A stretch of DNA of 64,000 nt from Roseimarinus sediminis (lineage in GTDB: Bacteria > Bacteroidota > Bacteroidia > Bacteroidales > Prolixibacteraceae). Each line of letters starts with the position of its first letter. Position 1 is the stretch's first letter. Positions 16,530 through 26,633 of this stretch are shown piece after piece. The position numbers and the translations under genes were made by a program. The notes under the pieces are model-generated. The model worked only from the letters and a program-made list of their open reading frames with translations. It did not search any database and was not told the origin of the DNA. Where the stretch lies: positions 62,001 to 126,000 of the forward strand of contig NZ_JBNPXV010000004.1 in assembly GCF_050433125.1 (NCBI RefSeq), in the 5' to 3' direction.

Positions 16530-18545
16530 ATGGAATTAGCCAATATTGAAAAAAAAATAAAAGCTCTTCGGGCTGAACTCGATCAGCACAATTATTTGTA
16601 CTACGTTAAAGCACAGCCTGTAATCAGTGACTTTGAATTCGATCAACTGCTGAAACAGCTTGAAGCACTGGAAAAGGCTTATCCTCAGTTCGACGATCCC
16701 ATGTCGCCTACAAAACGAGTTGGGAGCGACCTTACCGAAGCTTTTCAGCAGGTAAAACACCGCTATCCGGTATTGTCGCTAACGAATACCTACAACGAAG
16801 GTGAGTTGCGTGATTTTGACAGGCGCATTCGAAAGGAGAGCAATCTTGAGCCCGAATACGTATGTGAACTTAAGTTCGACGGGGTTTCGATCAGCCTTAC
16901 TTATGAAAAGGGAGTATTGAAACATGCAGTAACCCGCGGCGACGGGGTGCAGGGCGACGACGTGACCAATAATGTAAAAACCATTCGGAGTATTCCCCTG
17001 CACCTGCGGGGTGAAGGATGGCCCGATGAATTGGAAATCAGGGGTGAAGTGTTGATGCCCTTCGAAGTTTTCAGACAGATTAACGAGGAGCGGGAGGCCA
17101 ATGGCGAAGTACCGCTGGCTAATCCGCGAAACAGTACTTCGGGAACCATCAAAATGCAGGATTCATCGGTAGTGGCCAGGCGTCGGCTCGATGCATATTT
17201 TTACTATGTACCCGGCGAAATTAAATTGTCGGAAAGCCATTATAAAAACCTTGAACTGGCCGCTTCGTGGGGATTTAAAATATCGGAACAGACAAAGAAA
17301 TGTGCCAACATCGATGAAGTGCTCGATTTTATTCATTTTTGGGATCAGGAGCGATCAAGATTGCCGGTGGCTACCGACGGGGTAGTGATTAAAGTCAATT
17401 CAATTGCGGTTCAGAATGATCTGGGTACAACCGCTAAATCGCCGCGATGGGCGGTGGCTTATAAGTTCAAGGCCGAGCAGGCTGAAACTACCTTGCTGTC
17501 AGTCGACTATCAGGTGGGACGTACCGGAGCGGTAACTCCGGTAGCCAACCTTGAAGCTGTTTTGCTGGCGGGAACCACCGTCAAAAGGGCTTCGTTGCAC
17601 AATGCCGACATCATCGAAAAACTCGATCTGCACCTGAACGATGTAGTACTGGTGGAAAAAGGGGGAGAAATTATTCCCAAAATCGTGGGGGTGCGAAGTG
17701 AGCTCCGACATCCGCTTAATACAAAGGTTCAATTCATTAGCCATTGTCCTGAATGTGGTACCGAACTGAGACGCATTGAGGGCGAAGCAGCGCATTATTG
17801 TCCCAACGAAGCAGCCTGTCCGCCACAAATCAAAGGGAAAATTATTCATTTTATCAGCCGCAGGGCAATGGACATCGATGGTATGGGCGAAGAGACTGTT
17901 GAATTGTTTTATTCAAAGGGAATGATACATAAGCTGTCGGATCTGTATCAGTTGAATACCAACGAAATTGCACAGCTCGAAAGGCTGGGAGAGAAGTCGG
18001 CTCAAAGAATCATCGACGGACTTGAGGCATCAAAAAAAGTACCTTTCGAAAGGGTATTGTTTGCTCTGGGAATACGCTATGTTGGCGAAACCGTTGCCAA
18101 AATACTGGTGAGAGCATTCAAAAATATTGATAAATTAATGGCAGCAAGCTACGAGCAACTGATCGATGTGAACGAAATTGGCGGACGCATTGCCGAAAGT
18201 ATACTCAATTTCTTCAAGGTAGAGGAAAACCGACTTTTAATAAATAACTTGCGTGCCATCGGTTTAAAGTTTGAACTTTCTGATGAAGAACTCGAAGGCA
18301 CAAGTGATCAGCTGGCCGGTTTATCCATCATCATTTCGGGAACTTTTGAAAAGCATTCTCGCGATGAATTAAAAAAGATGATCGAAAAGCATGGAGGAAA
18401 AAATGTTGGATCGATTTCGAAGAAAACCAGTTACCTGCTGGCAGGTGCTAACATTGGACCGGCTAAACTTGAAAAGGCTGAAAAACTGGGCATTCCCATT
18501 ATTTCGGAGGATGAGTTTATTGAGATGATTGCAGGTATAGGCTGA
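16530..18545 (+). CDS. ligA: NAD-dependent DNA ligase
   Basis: 671 residues from ATG 16530, exactly the length usual for LigA; an upstream TTG at 16497 would add 11 residues without family support. Seals nicks in duplex DNA using NAD. Domain Ia helices (YLYYVKAQPVISDFEFDQLL) precede the adenylation motif with K115 in CELKFDGVS, then GDGVQGDDVTNNVKTI, the OB fold, a zinc finger (CPEC...HYC...C, about residue 405-435), helix-hairpin-helix repeats and a C-terminal BRCT domain (GLSIIISGTF, GGKNVGSISKKTSYL). Complete and apparently functional. Confidence 0.97.
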   Translation: MELANIEKKIKALRAELDQHNYLYYVKAQPVISDFEFDQLLKQLEALEKAYPQFDDPMSPTKRVGSDLTEAFQQVKHRYPVLSLTNTYNEGELRDFDRRIRKESNLEPEYVCELKFDGVSISLTYEKGVLKHAVTRGDGVQGDDVTNNVKTIRSIPLHLRGEGWPDELEIRGEVLMPFEVFRQINEEREANGEVPLANPRNSTSGTIKMQDSSVVARRRLDAYFYYVPGEIKLSESHYKNLELAASWGFKISEQTKKCANIDEVLDFIHFWDQERSRLPVATDGVVIKVNSIAVQNDLGTTAKSPRWAVAYKFKAEQAETTLLSVDYQVGRTGAVTPVANLEAVLLAGTTVKRASLHNADIIEKLDLHLNDVVLVEKGGEIIPKIVGVRSELRHPLNTKVQFISHCPECGTELRRIEGEAAHYCPNEAACPPQIKGKIIHFISRRAMDIDGMGEETVELFYSKGMIHKLSDLYQLNTNEIAQLERLGEKSAQRIIDGLEASKKVPFERVLFALGIRYVGETVAKILVRAFKNIDKLMAASYEQLIDVNEIGGRIAESILNFFKVEENRLLINNLRAIGLKFELSDEELEGTSDQLAGLSIIISGTFEKHSRDELKKMIEKHGGKNVGSISKKTSYLLAGANIGPAKLEKAEKLGIPIISEDEFIEMIAGIG

Positions 18546-18672
18546 GGCTGAGGTTGAGAAAGTCATTGGTCATTAAGTTAAAAAATGGAAAGTTTAACAG
18601 AAGCATGGACAAGCCAGCAACCAGCAACAACCCTATAAGTAATAACATCTAAAAAAAACCAACCATACCATT

Positions 18673-19560
18673 ATGAGAAAACTACTATTACTCAGTATCG
18701 CATTGCTCATTTCTTCCCTGTGTGCCACAGCTCAATTTAGTAGGGGAACTGTAAAGGAAAGTCTGACCATCGATAGTAAGATCCTTGGAAAGCAGGTTAA
18801 TTACACCATTTATCTGCCCTTCGATTATGAAACATCGAACCGTAAGTATCCGGTTTGCTATTTATTGCATGGATACACCGATAACGACATGGGCTGGATG
18901 CAGTTTGGTGAGGCGCATCTGATTGCCGACGAACTGATTGCTCAGCGTGAGATTCCACCCATGATTATTGCCATGCCCGACGGTGGCGTTTCCTTCTACA
19001 TCAATAATTTTGACAATTCTGTTCGTTATGAAGATTTTTTTATTCAGGAGTTCATTCCTTCTATTGAGCGTACTTATCGCATACGCTCAGAGCGACGTTT
19101 TCGAGCAATTGCCGGCTTGTCGATGGGAGGCTACGGAACATTGAATTACGCACTGAAATATCCCGAAATGTTTTCAGCTGCCGTGGCTTTTAGTGCAGCC
19201 ATATTTTCGGAAGAAAGCATGATGAATACCGACGAACAAGGTTGGGAACGCATTAACAAACAAATCTTCGGACCTTATCGCGAGGGGCGTGAACGACTTA
19301 GCGAACATTACCGAAACAACAATGCTTTCGATATTACCCAAGCGAAAGGGAGAGATGCCTATCGTGGCTTGCGACTGATGCTCGATTGTGGTGACGATGA
19401 CTTTTTAACCAACGATAATGCGCGTTTGCACATTCATTTGAATGAAATGGAAATTGCTCATGAATTTCGTATGCGCGACGGAGCCCACAACTGGACTTAC
19501 TGGCGAACCGGGCTGCCCGATGCACTGCAATTTATAGGAGCAGGCTTTCACCAGTTTTAA
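18673..19560 (+). CDS. Secreted esterase, alpha/beta hydrolase of the esterase D type
   Basis: 295 residues with signal peptide MRKLLLLSIALLISSLCATAQ. The fold is that of the putative-esterase family (feruloyl/acetyl-xylan esterases, mycolyltransferase-like, S-formylglutathione hydrolase-like): YPVCYLLHGYTDNDMGW near residue 60, the nucleophile elbow GLSMGGYG, an acid in LDCGDDDFL and the catalytic His in DGAHNWTYW. All three catalytic residues are present. The substrate may be a polysaccharide ester, but nothing nearby (no SusC/SusD) fixes it. Convergent with the U32 peptidase gene, with 10 bases between them. Confidence 0.87.
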   Translation: MRKLLLLSIALLISSLCATAQFSRGTVKESLTIDSKILGKQVNYTIYLPFDYETSNRKYPVCYLLHGYTDNDMGWMQFGEAHLIADELIAQREIPPMIIAMPDGGVSFYINNFDNSVRYEDFFIQEFIPSIERTYRIRSERRFRAIAGLSMGGYGTLNYALKYPEMFSAAVAFSAAIFSEESMMNTDEQGWERINKQIFGPYREGRERLSEHYRNNNAFDITQAKGRDAYRGLRLMLDCGDDDFLTNDNARLHIHLNEMEIAHEFRMRDGAHNWTYWRTGLPDALQFIGAGFHQF

Positions 19561-19570
19561 GCCGCTTTGC

Positions 19571-21562
19571 CTATTTCAATTCTCTCTTAAAGTTGAAATT
19601 CGATGCAGACTGCAGTGATTGGGCCTGCAGCAAGTGCTTTTTAATCTGACCAGGCAGGTTTCGCGTCGGAGGCATTGTGCTCAGGTCGATCAGATAACGA
19701 CTGAAACCATAGCGTTCGAGCTTGCTTTTGTATTGTAGCAATGAAACCGGCTTTTCAGGTACAACCATGGTAATGCCGTCGCGTACAATTTTCCGGAAGC
19801 GCTCACCGGTTTTATCTGAAAAATATTCCTCTGTTTCTGCTTTCACCGGCATGCGTGAATAAAAAAGGTGAGGGTAGAAATACACGGGAATGATCCCATC
19901 GCGGTCGCTTCCTTTCGACAGATTCACGATGTCGTTTTCCAAAGGAAAAATATGGGCTGTTGCGCCTTGTTCCTTCACCAGTTGAATGGCTGCGTCGTTA
20001 AACAGATAGATGTTCTCGTTACTTATGAAGCGTGCACCTTTGGGTAAAATGTTTATCTGCGATAAATGACTGATAGAAAAATTATTGATGCCCGAATTCT
20101 TCATCTTTTGCAATTGCTCTTTGTAAAAAGAAGTGGTTCCTTCAGGAATGAATTTGGGCAATTCAATCCACAGATGCTGTTTGTTTTTCTGAATAAAGGA
20201 AAGCCGGGGATTGAACTTCTCCCAGTCGTTTCGCGAAAGATTCAGTATAAGCTCATTAAAATCTTCCGGGCGCAGCAACTTTAGCCAGTCAGGGCTGTCA
20301 ACCCTTAGGTAGACCGTGATTTTGTCACGATTGCTTTTTTTCTGCAAAATGGTATTCCGCAGTTGATTTAGTTTGCCTTGAGGGCAGCGATCGTTAATCT
20401 TAACTCCATCGGTTTTGACCTTCGCATGAAATTTCAATTTCAATCCGGCCAAATACACTTCATCGCCGGGTTGAATAGAGCGTTCGGAGGTAGTGAGGGT
20501 GTAGCGATTCTGCTTTCGCTCCAGCTGGCTTACATTAACAACGGTTTGCCGGTCGTCGGTCCTGTTACGGAATCTTAAGCGGCAGGAAGGATTAATTTCC
20601 AATTCACTTTCAAAAGTGACTGTTTCGTTTTCAAGCGAACTTACTGTTCCTAATAAAAGCCCGGTATTGGCCGATTGTGTGATGGCTTCGTTTACTTTTT
20701 TCCCCAGAAAATATTCTGTTTTTTCGCGTCCCAGATCATAGTTTAGCAGGGCTTTGGCTGTTTCCCTTTTTTTCGGATCATCCATGGCCTGCCGATAGGC
20801 TGTTCCCACCTGAAAAACATATTCAGCCGGTTTCATTCTGCCTTCCACCTTTAACGAATCGATGCCCAGTTGCTGAATATAGGGCAGCTGATCGATCAGT
20901 TGATTGTCTTTTAAGCTGAAAAAATAACTTTCTTCCTTGTGCTGGGTATAAATTCTGCGGCAAGGTTGGGTGCAAAGGCCGCGGTTGGCACCTGCTCCGC
21001 CCAGAAAACTGCTAAACAGGCACATGCCCGAAAAAGAATAGCAAAGGGCGCCATGGATGAATAGCTCAAGTTCGCATTGTTTTTTTGTGGCAATTTGTTC
21101 CAGTTCAGATCGGGTAAGTTCGCGTGCCAGTACGACTCTTTCAATGCCCATTTGTGCTGCGTGCGCTACGCCCGCCGAGTTATGATTGCCCATTTGTGTA
21201 CTGGCATGCAATTCGAGTGAAGGGAAAAAGCGACGGGCGAGATAATACACGCCCCAGTCCTGTATGATAATGGCATCGGGTTTAATTTGCGAAAGAACAA
21301 ACAAGGTATCAGCCAGCTTATTGATTTCACCATTTTTGATCACGGTGTTCAGGGTAATATAAACCTTCACTTTATTCTTTCGGGCAATTTTTATCATGGA
21401 GCCAAGCTGCCATGGCGAGAAATTACTGGCACGTGAACGCGCATTAAAAGAACGAAGGCCCAGATAAATGGCATCGGCTTTTGCTTCGAGGGCCGCATAA
21501 AAAGCTTCGATATTGCCAACCGGCAACAGCAGTTCCGTCTTCGATGTTTGTTTCTTTTGCAT
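19571..21562 (-). CDS. Peptidase U32 family protein (RlhA-like)
   Basis: 663 residues. N-terminal U32 domain: ELLLPVGNIEAFYAAL, ADAIYLGLRSFNAR, then HASTQMGNHNSAG, ELELFIHGALCYSFSGMC and NRGLCTQPCRR, with the cysteines that bind an Fe-S cluster in the hydroxylation members, and VEGRMKPAEYV, followed by a C-terminal collagenase-like extension. U32 proteins in bacteria include RlhA (23S rRNA C2501 hydroxylation) and the TrhP tRNA hydroxylation enzymes; this long two-part form is closest to RlhA by layout (inference). The gene precedes nothing obvious; feoAB lies upstream by 28 bases on the same strand. Confidence 0.85.
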   Translation of the reverse strand: MQKKQTSKTELLLPVGNIEAFYAALEAKADAIYLGLRSFNARSRASNFSPWQLGSMIKIARKNKVKVYITLNTVIKNGEINKLADTLFVLSQIKPDAIIIQDWGVYYLARRFFPSLELHASTQMGNHNSAGVAHAAQMGIERVVLARELTRSELEQIATKKQCELELFIHGALCYSFSGMCLFSSFLGGAGANRGLCTQPCRRIYTQHKEESYFFSLKDNQLIDQLPYIQQLGIDSLKVEGRMKPAEYVFQVGTAYRQAMDDPKKRETAKALLNYDLGREKTEYFLGKKVNEAITQSANTGLLLGTVSSLENETVTFESELEINPSCRLRFRNRTDDRQTVVNVSQLERKQNRYTLTTSERSIQPGDEVYLAGLKLKFHAKVKTDGVKINDRCPQGKLNQLRNTILQKKSNRDKITVYLRVDSPDWLKLLRPEDFNELILNLSRNDWEKFNPRLSFIQKNKQHLWIELPKFIPEGTTSFYKEQLQKMKNSGINNFSISHLSQINILPKGARFISNENIYLFNDAAIQLVKEQGATAHIFPLENDIVNLSKGSDRDGIIPVYFYPHLFYSRMPVKAETEEYFSDKTGERFRKIVRDGITMVVPEKPVSLLQYKSKLERYGFSRYLIDLSTMPPTRNLPGQIKKHLLQAQSLQSASNFNFKRELK

Positions 21563-21590
21563 CGGTGTAAAAGTAGTTCAAAGCTTTAAA

Positions 21591-24098
21591 TCAGAAAAAC
21601 AGACCGGCAACTTTCGAAACAATAAAGGCCAGTATCCAGGCAAGGCTTGTAGCATAAGTAACGTTGAAAAGGGCCCATTTCCACTTTCCTGTTTCCTTTC
21701 GGATGGCAGCAATTACAGCGATACAGGGAATGTAAATCAATACAAAAACCAGCAGTGCCAGGGTGGTAGGCTGGGTGAAGATTTTCTGTCCCTCAAGTTT
21801 TCCGTTGTCGAAACGCTGATCCTGTATGGCTTCGCTGAGCGATTGCCCCTGGTCTCCAGAATAAAGGACGCCCATGGTGCTGATAACTATTTCTTTAGCA
21901 ATCACACCCGACAAGAGGCTTACGCCAATTTTCCAGTCGAAGCCAATGGGGCGGATTACCGGTTCAATTGTTCGTCCCATACGTCCCAGGTATGAATTGT
22001 ATTGTTGGTTCTGACTGATTTCAAACTCCATTTGATTGCGCACGCGGATCAGACTGTCGAGTTGTTGTTCCTGGTAGGATACAGGAACTTCTTCTTCGAC
22101 CTGGGCCAGTTGGACGCTGATTTTCGAAAGTTGTTCCTTTTGTTGTTCAATGCTTTCGTTGGTTCTGGGAAAATAGCTTAGAAACCAAACGATGATGGAA
22201 GCCCAAAGAATCACACCTCCCATTTTTTTGAGGTATTCTCTGGCCTTGGTCCACATGTGGCGTAGGGTCGATTTCAACGTCGGAATACGATATGGGGGGA
22301 GTTCCATCACAAACGGAGCCTCTTTCGACCGGAACATGGTTTTCTTTAAAAGCAAGGCGGTTAATATCGAAACCAGAATCCCGGCCAGGTAAATCAGAAA
22401 AATTACAGTTCCGGCAGAGTCGGGAAAAATAGCGCCGGCAATGAGTATGTAAACCGGAAGGCGTGCGCTGCACGACATAAACGGAATAATCAGGATGGTT
22501 AAAAGGCGGTCACTGCGGTTTTCCAATGTGCGGGTCGACATAATGGCCGGCACATTGCAGCCAAAACCCATTATTAAGGGAATGAATGATTTTCCGTGCA
22601 GCCCAATCAGGTGCATCAGCTTGTCCATGATAAATGCTACCCGCGACATGTAGCCGGTATCTTCCATCAATGAAATAAAAAAGAAAAGAATCACAATGTT
22701 GGGAAGGAAAACCAAAACACCACCAACCCCTCCAAAAATGCCATCAACAATCAAATCTTTTGCAGGGCCTTCCTGCATGATGCTGCCAAATAGCTGTGCC
22801 AGCCAGCTCACTCCTGAATCGATCCAATCGGCCGGAAACTGCCCAAGGGAAAAGGTTCCCTGAAACATTATCCATAAAAACAGCAGAAAAATGGGGAATC
22901 CTGTATACTTTCCCGTTAATACCTGATCGATTCTTTGAGATGTTGATTTACTTTTCTGGGTTTTTTTGATCTTCAATGTTTCCTGAAGGGCACCGTTTAT
23001 AAAGCCATAGCGGGCATTGGTAATCAGGGTTTGCGGATGTTCTTTCATAAGATGCTCCAAGCGATGCATCTCTTTTTTTGCAGTGGCAATTACCTGATTG
23101 GCATTTTCGAGGTATTGAATGTTTTCTTTGGTATGCTCATCGTCTTCGAGCAGGCGCAATGCAAAGTAGCGCGATGAGAATTCGCGAACATAATTGGCTG
23201 CCTTCCATATTTCTTTCTGAATGACGTTGATTGACTGTTCGAGTTCGGGGCCATAGTTGATATGGATGTGTCGTTGCACCGGTTCATTATTTTCGGCTAC
23301 TTCGATGGTTTTGGCCATTAAGCGATCGCATCCGGTGCGTTTCGACCCGATGGTCCATACGGCGGGTATTCCGGTAATTTTTGCAAACTGATCAATGTCA
23401 AAACGATCTCCCTTTTTTTCCATCTCATCCTGCATGTTCAATGCAAGTATTACCTGGATGTCCATATCGATGAGCTGAGTGCTAAGGTAGAGGTTGCGTT
23501 CAAGATTTGTTGAATCTACCACGTTGATCACCACATCGGGATGAGCTTTCAGCAAATGATCACGAACAAAAAGCTCGTCGGGCGAATTGGGTGAAAGGGA
23601 ATAGGTGCCGGGCAAGTCGGTTAAATGAATAAGGTAGCCATTCATTTTAATTTTTGCCTTTTTGGCGTCGACAGTTACACCGGAATAATTTCCCACATGT
23701 TCATTTCGGCCCGAAATGGCATTGAAAATCGATGTCTTACCTGAGTTGGGATTGCCCACAAAAACCACCTTTAATTCTTTGGGCGTATTCAGTACTTTTT
23801 TGATTTGTTTATTAAACGAAAGCGTACCATTGTATGAGGCATTTACCTCATCGACCGTTTCGGCCGGAACCACTTCGATTAATGCGGCCTCACTCCGTCG
23901 CAGTGAGATATGATAGCCCATGATTTCATACTCGATGGGATCGCGAAATGGTGCATTTTTAAGGACATGTATTACTTTTCCCCGCACGAAACCCATTTCG
24001 GAGATGCGTCGGCGAAAACTGCTGCGTCCGTTAACTTTTTTAACGATCACACTCTTTCCTGCTTCAATATCTCTTAGCGTATACAATTCAGTCCCCAT
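21591..24098 (-). CDS. feoB: FeoA-FeoB fused ferrous iron transporter
   Basis: 835 residues from ATG 24098 (an upstream in-frame start adds an unsupported hydrophobic tail). Residues 1 to about 75 are a FeoA SH3-like domain (MGFVRGKVIHVLKNAPFRDPIEYEI, then HISLRRSEA). From about residue 105 comes FeoB: G1 GNPNSGKTS, switch region GNYSGVTVD, G3 DLPGTYSL, G4 LNMQDE, a helical GDI region, then about eight to eleven membrane segments including GFGCNVPA and SCSARLPVYILI. Takes up Fe2+ across the inner membrane, driven or gated by GTP. The fusion is widespread in Bacteroidota. Relevant to the iron demand of the hydrogenase system. Confidence 0.95.
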   Translation of the reverse strand: MGTELYTLRDIEAGKSVIVKKVNGRSSFRRRISEMGFVRGKVIHVLKNAPFRDPIEYEIMGYHISLRRSEAALIEVVPAETVDEVNASYNGTLSFNKQIKKVLNTPKELKVVFVGNPNSGKTSIFNAISGRNEHVGNYSGVTVDAKKAKIKMNGYLIHLTDLPGTYSLSPNSPDELFVRDHLLKAHPDVVINVVDSTNLERNLYLSTQLIDMDIQVILALNMQDEMEKKGDRFDIDQFAKITGIPAVWTIGSKRTGCDRLMAKTIEVAENNEPVQRHIHINYGPELEQSINVIQKEIWKAANYVREFSSRYFALRLLEDDEHTKENIQYLENANQVIATAKKEMHRLEHLMKEHPQTLITNARYGFINGALQETLKIKKTQKSKSTSQRIDQVLTGKYTGFPIFLLFLWIMFQGTFSLGQFPADWIDSGVSWLAQLFGSIMQEGPAKDLIVDGIFGGVGGVLVFLPNIVILFFFISLMEDTGYMSRVAFIMDKLMHLIGLHGKSFIPLIMGFGCNVPAIMSTRTLENRSDRLLTILIIPFMSCSARLPVYILIAGAIFPDSAGTVIFLIYLAGILVSILTALLLKKTMFRSKEAPFVMELPPYRIPTLKSTLRHMWTKAREYLKKMGGVILWASIIVWFLSYFPRTNESIEQQKEQLSKISVQLAQVEEEVPVSYQEQQLDSLIRVRNQMEFEISQNQQYNSYLGRMGRTIEPVIRPIGFDWKIGVSLLSGVIAKEIVISTMGVLYSGDQGQSLSEAIQDQRFDNGKLEGQKIFTQPTTLALLVFVLIYIPCIAVIAAIRKETGKWKWALFNVTYATSLAWILAFIVSKVAGLFF

Positions 24099-24235
24099 TT
24101 GAAGCGCCAAAAATAGCAAAGATTTCACTTGCTCTAAACTTATCAAGACTTTTTATAAATAAGCAGATGAAAAATCATGCTTTTTCAAGTGTTTTTGACA
24201 AAATGTGAATAGTGAAATCGTAATTCAGTTAGCAG

Positions 24236-24718
24236 TTATCCAATCAATTCTTTGAAGAAATAAAAGGTAATCATGCCTGCGGTAACCAATTTAAGCAGCG
24301 TGCCTCCCAAAAAACCCACGAAGGCTCCAAAGCCCGAACGCAGTGCTGCATTTCCTTCTTTCCCATCCATCAGTTCACCAATAACAGCACCTGCAAAGGG
24401 ACCGATAATAATTCCAAAGGGTGGAAACAAAAAAAGTCCCAGCACCAGACCGATCATGCTGCCCCAGATGGCCTTTTTGCTGCCTCCGTATTTCTTGGTC
24501 CCCCAAATGGGAATGACATTATCAAGCACCGTAACCACTATGGCAATGATGGCCCATACAATCAAAAATTGTGATGAAAATTGGTGTTTTTCAGTGAAAT
24601 GCAATAGCAAAATCCCGACGTAAGAAATGGGAGGGCCCGGCAATACAGGTAAGATACATCCGGCAAGACCAATCAAAAGGAAAATGATTCCCAAAGTAAT
24701 AAGTACAATATCAAGCAT
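24236..24718 (-). CDS. DUF456 family membrane protein
   Basis: 160 residues, about four transmembrane helices. The family hallmarks are GCILPVLPGPPISYVG near the N-terminus, then WGTKKYGGSKKAIWGS and GPFAGAVIGEL, with glycine-rich helices resembling glycine-zipper membrane proteins. Function of DUF456 is not known. ATG at 24718, stop 24236. It stands alone between feoAB and the divergent amino acid symporter. Confidence 0.9.
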   Translation of the reverse strand: MLDIVLITLGIIFLLIGLAGCILPVLPGPPISYVGILLLHFTEKHQFSSQFLIVWAIIAIVVTVLDNVIPIWGTKKYGGSKKAIWGSMIGLVLGLFLFPPFGIIIGPFAGAVIGELMDGKEGNAALRSGFGAFVGFLGGTLLKLVTAGMITFYFFKELIG

Positions 24719-24862
24719 CGTTTTTTTTGGCTATAAATATAAGTTTTAGTTTTTAGGCGAATATAGTTTTTGAGAGCAAATTATCGGCGCTGTATGTGAT
24801 TGCTTCGCCAGTGCTTATCAATTTTGGTAAAATATTGCTATTTTGTCGCTCCGCTAAATCTA

Positions 24863-26581
24863 ATGACCAATTTTATGCAAATGTTTTCTGAATGGCTGAG
24901 TCGACTTGACTCCTTGATCGGTGGATCCCAGTGGTTTGTATTTCTGCTATTGGGAACCGGTTTGTTTTTCACGCTTTATTTACGTTTTCCACAGTTCCGA
25001 TATTTTGGTCATGCCCTTAAAATAGTCAGGGGAAAATTCGATAAGGAAGGAGACCAGGGAGACACTTCCCATTTTCAGGCTTTAACCACTGCCTTGTCGG
25101 GAACTGTAGGTACAGGCAACATTGCCGGAGTTGCACTGGCCATTCATTTGGGCGGGCCGGCAGCACTTTTCTGGATGCTGGTCACCGCTTTTCTGGGGAT
25201 GACTACCAAATTTGTTGAAGTTACCCTCTCGCATAAATACCGCGAAAAAGCCGAAGATGGGACCATCGCCGGCGGCCCCATGTTTTATATGAAACACAGA
25301 CTGAATATTAAAACCCGCAAGGGGAAGCTGATAAAAACGGGTTACTGGATGGGAGCCTTGTTTGCTGTAGCTACCATCTTTTCTTCTTTCGGAACAGGTA
25401 GTTTACCTCAGATCAATTCTATTTCAAATTCTGCTTTTGCCACCTTCGGTATCAATAAAATTTTAACCGGTGCTGTGCTTTCTGTTTTATTGGGTTTTGT
25501 AATTATTGGAGGAATCAAGCGCATTGCGAAAGTAACGGCACGGCTGGTGCCCCTGATGGCTGTTGTTTACTTTGTAGGTGCATTTGCGGTCATTTTCTTC
25601 AATTATGAAAATATCGGGCCATCGATGCTGGCCATTGTTGAAGATGTTTTTTCAGGAACAGCAGCAACCGGCGGGTTTTTAGGTGCCGGTTTTGCCTTTG
25701 CCTTTAACCGGGGGGTTAACCGCGGACTGTTCTCAAACGAGGCTGGACAGGGTTCGGCTCCTATTGCACATGCCGCAGCAAGGGCGCACGAACCGGTTTC
25801 GGAAGGCATGGTTGCCTTGCTTGAACCATTTATCGATACCATCATCATTTGTACCGTAACCGGACTTACCCTGCTTTCATCGGGGGTGTGGACCGAAAAA
25901 CTGGATAATCGCTTTCAGGATACCGATCTTTTAATATTTGAAGGCCATTACAGCGATGAAAGCGCCGACGATGTTAAAACCCTGAAAAACTATCTGATGA
26001 AGGGAACCGGTATTGAGCATTTTAATGGTCAGATGCAGGTGAGCGAAGGAAATATTGTTCAAGAGGGACTTACAGTTTTTCATGCTCGTTCAGTTGCCGA
26101 AAATGTAAAGGTTTACAATGGCGATCAAAGCCTTTTCACAGGGATGCTCGAAGTAAACAATGGCAAATTGCCTCAGGGCTATTATATGGAGGGAAAGTCG
26201 TTGATACACAGTGCGCCTCTGACAACCGAAGCTTTTGCCCGCAGCTGGTTTGGAAATTGGGGACGATACATTGTAACCATTGGCTTATTGCTTTTTGCCT
26301 TCTCTACCGCCATCAGCTGGTCGTATTACGGAGGGAGAGCTGTCACTTATCTATTTGGAATAAAGTACGTAATGATTTACAGGGTCATTTATGTGATTGG
26401 CTTTTTTCTGGCGGCTTTTGTCGATACTACCATCGTTTGGATTTTCTCTGGAATTACCATTGCCTTTATGACCATTCCCAACCTGTTTGGAATTTTAATT
26501 TTGCGTCGTGAAATGAAAAATGAAATTGATGGATTTTGGGGGGAATGGGATCAGCGTTTTCCAAAGAAGAAACTAAAATAG
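24863..26581 (+). CDS. Alanine/amino acid:cation symporter (AGCS) with a large loop insert
   Basis: 572 residues from ATG 24863; the frame is open to a TTG at 24800 but those codons are not family-like. AGCS features are clear: QALTTALSGTVGTGNIAGVA, GGPAALFWM, FNRGVNRGLFSNEAGQGSAPIAHAAA and, near the end, WSYYGGRAVTYLFG. It imports alanine or glycine with Na+ or H+. Ordinary members have 440-490 residues; here about 110 hydrophilic residues (roughly 340-454, from SSGVWTEKLD to SAPLTTEAFA) interrupt the protein between two helices. The insert has no stop or shift. Its role is unknown; see findings. Confidence 0.92.
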   Translation: MTNFMQMFSEWLSRLDSLIGGSQWFVFLLLGTGLFFTLYLRFPQFRYFGHALKIVRGKFDKEGDQGDTSHFQALTTALSGTVGTGNIAGVALAIHLGGPAALFWMLVTAFLGMTTKFVEVTLSHKYREKAEDGTIAGGPMFYMKHRLNIKTRKGKLIKTGYWMGALFAVATIFSSFGTGSLPQINSISNSAFATFGINKILTGAVLSVLLGFVIIGGIKRIAKVTARLVPLMAVVYFVGAFAVIFFNYENIGPSMLAIVEDVFSGTAATGGFLGAGFAFAFNRGVNRGLFSNEAGQGSAPIAHAAARAHEPVSEGMVALLEPFIDTIIICTVTGLTLLSSGVWTEKLDNRFQDTDLLIFEGHYSDESADDVKTLKNYLMKGTGIEHFNGQMQVSEGNIVQEGLTVFHARSVAENVKVYNGDQSLFTGMLEVNNGKLPQGYYMEGKSLIHSAPLTTEAFARSWFGNWGRYIVTIGLLLFAFSTAISWSYYGGRAVTYLFGIKYVMIYRVIYVIGFFLAAFVDTTIVWIFSGITIAFMTIPNLFGILILRREMKNEIDGFWGEWDQRFPKKKLK

Positions 26582-26606
26582 CAAGCGTTCTTTTATGAAT
26601 TTATAC

Positions 26607-26614
26607 TAATTTTG
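26607..26614 (+). promoter_or_regulatory. -7 box upstream of the PAS histidine kinase
   Basis: TAATTTTG fits the Bacteroidota TAnnTTTG element, 19 bases before the ATG at 26634; a clear -33 TTTG is not seen at the right distance. Confidence 0.35.
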
Positions 26615-26633
26615 CACCCTAAAGTTAAGGCAA

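Noticed and set aside
24800..24862. TTG start for the AGCS symporter
   Set aside because: The added residues do not resemble the family; ATG at 24863 gives the expected N-terminus.
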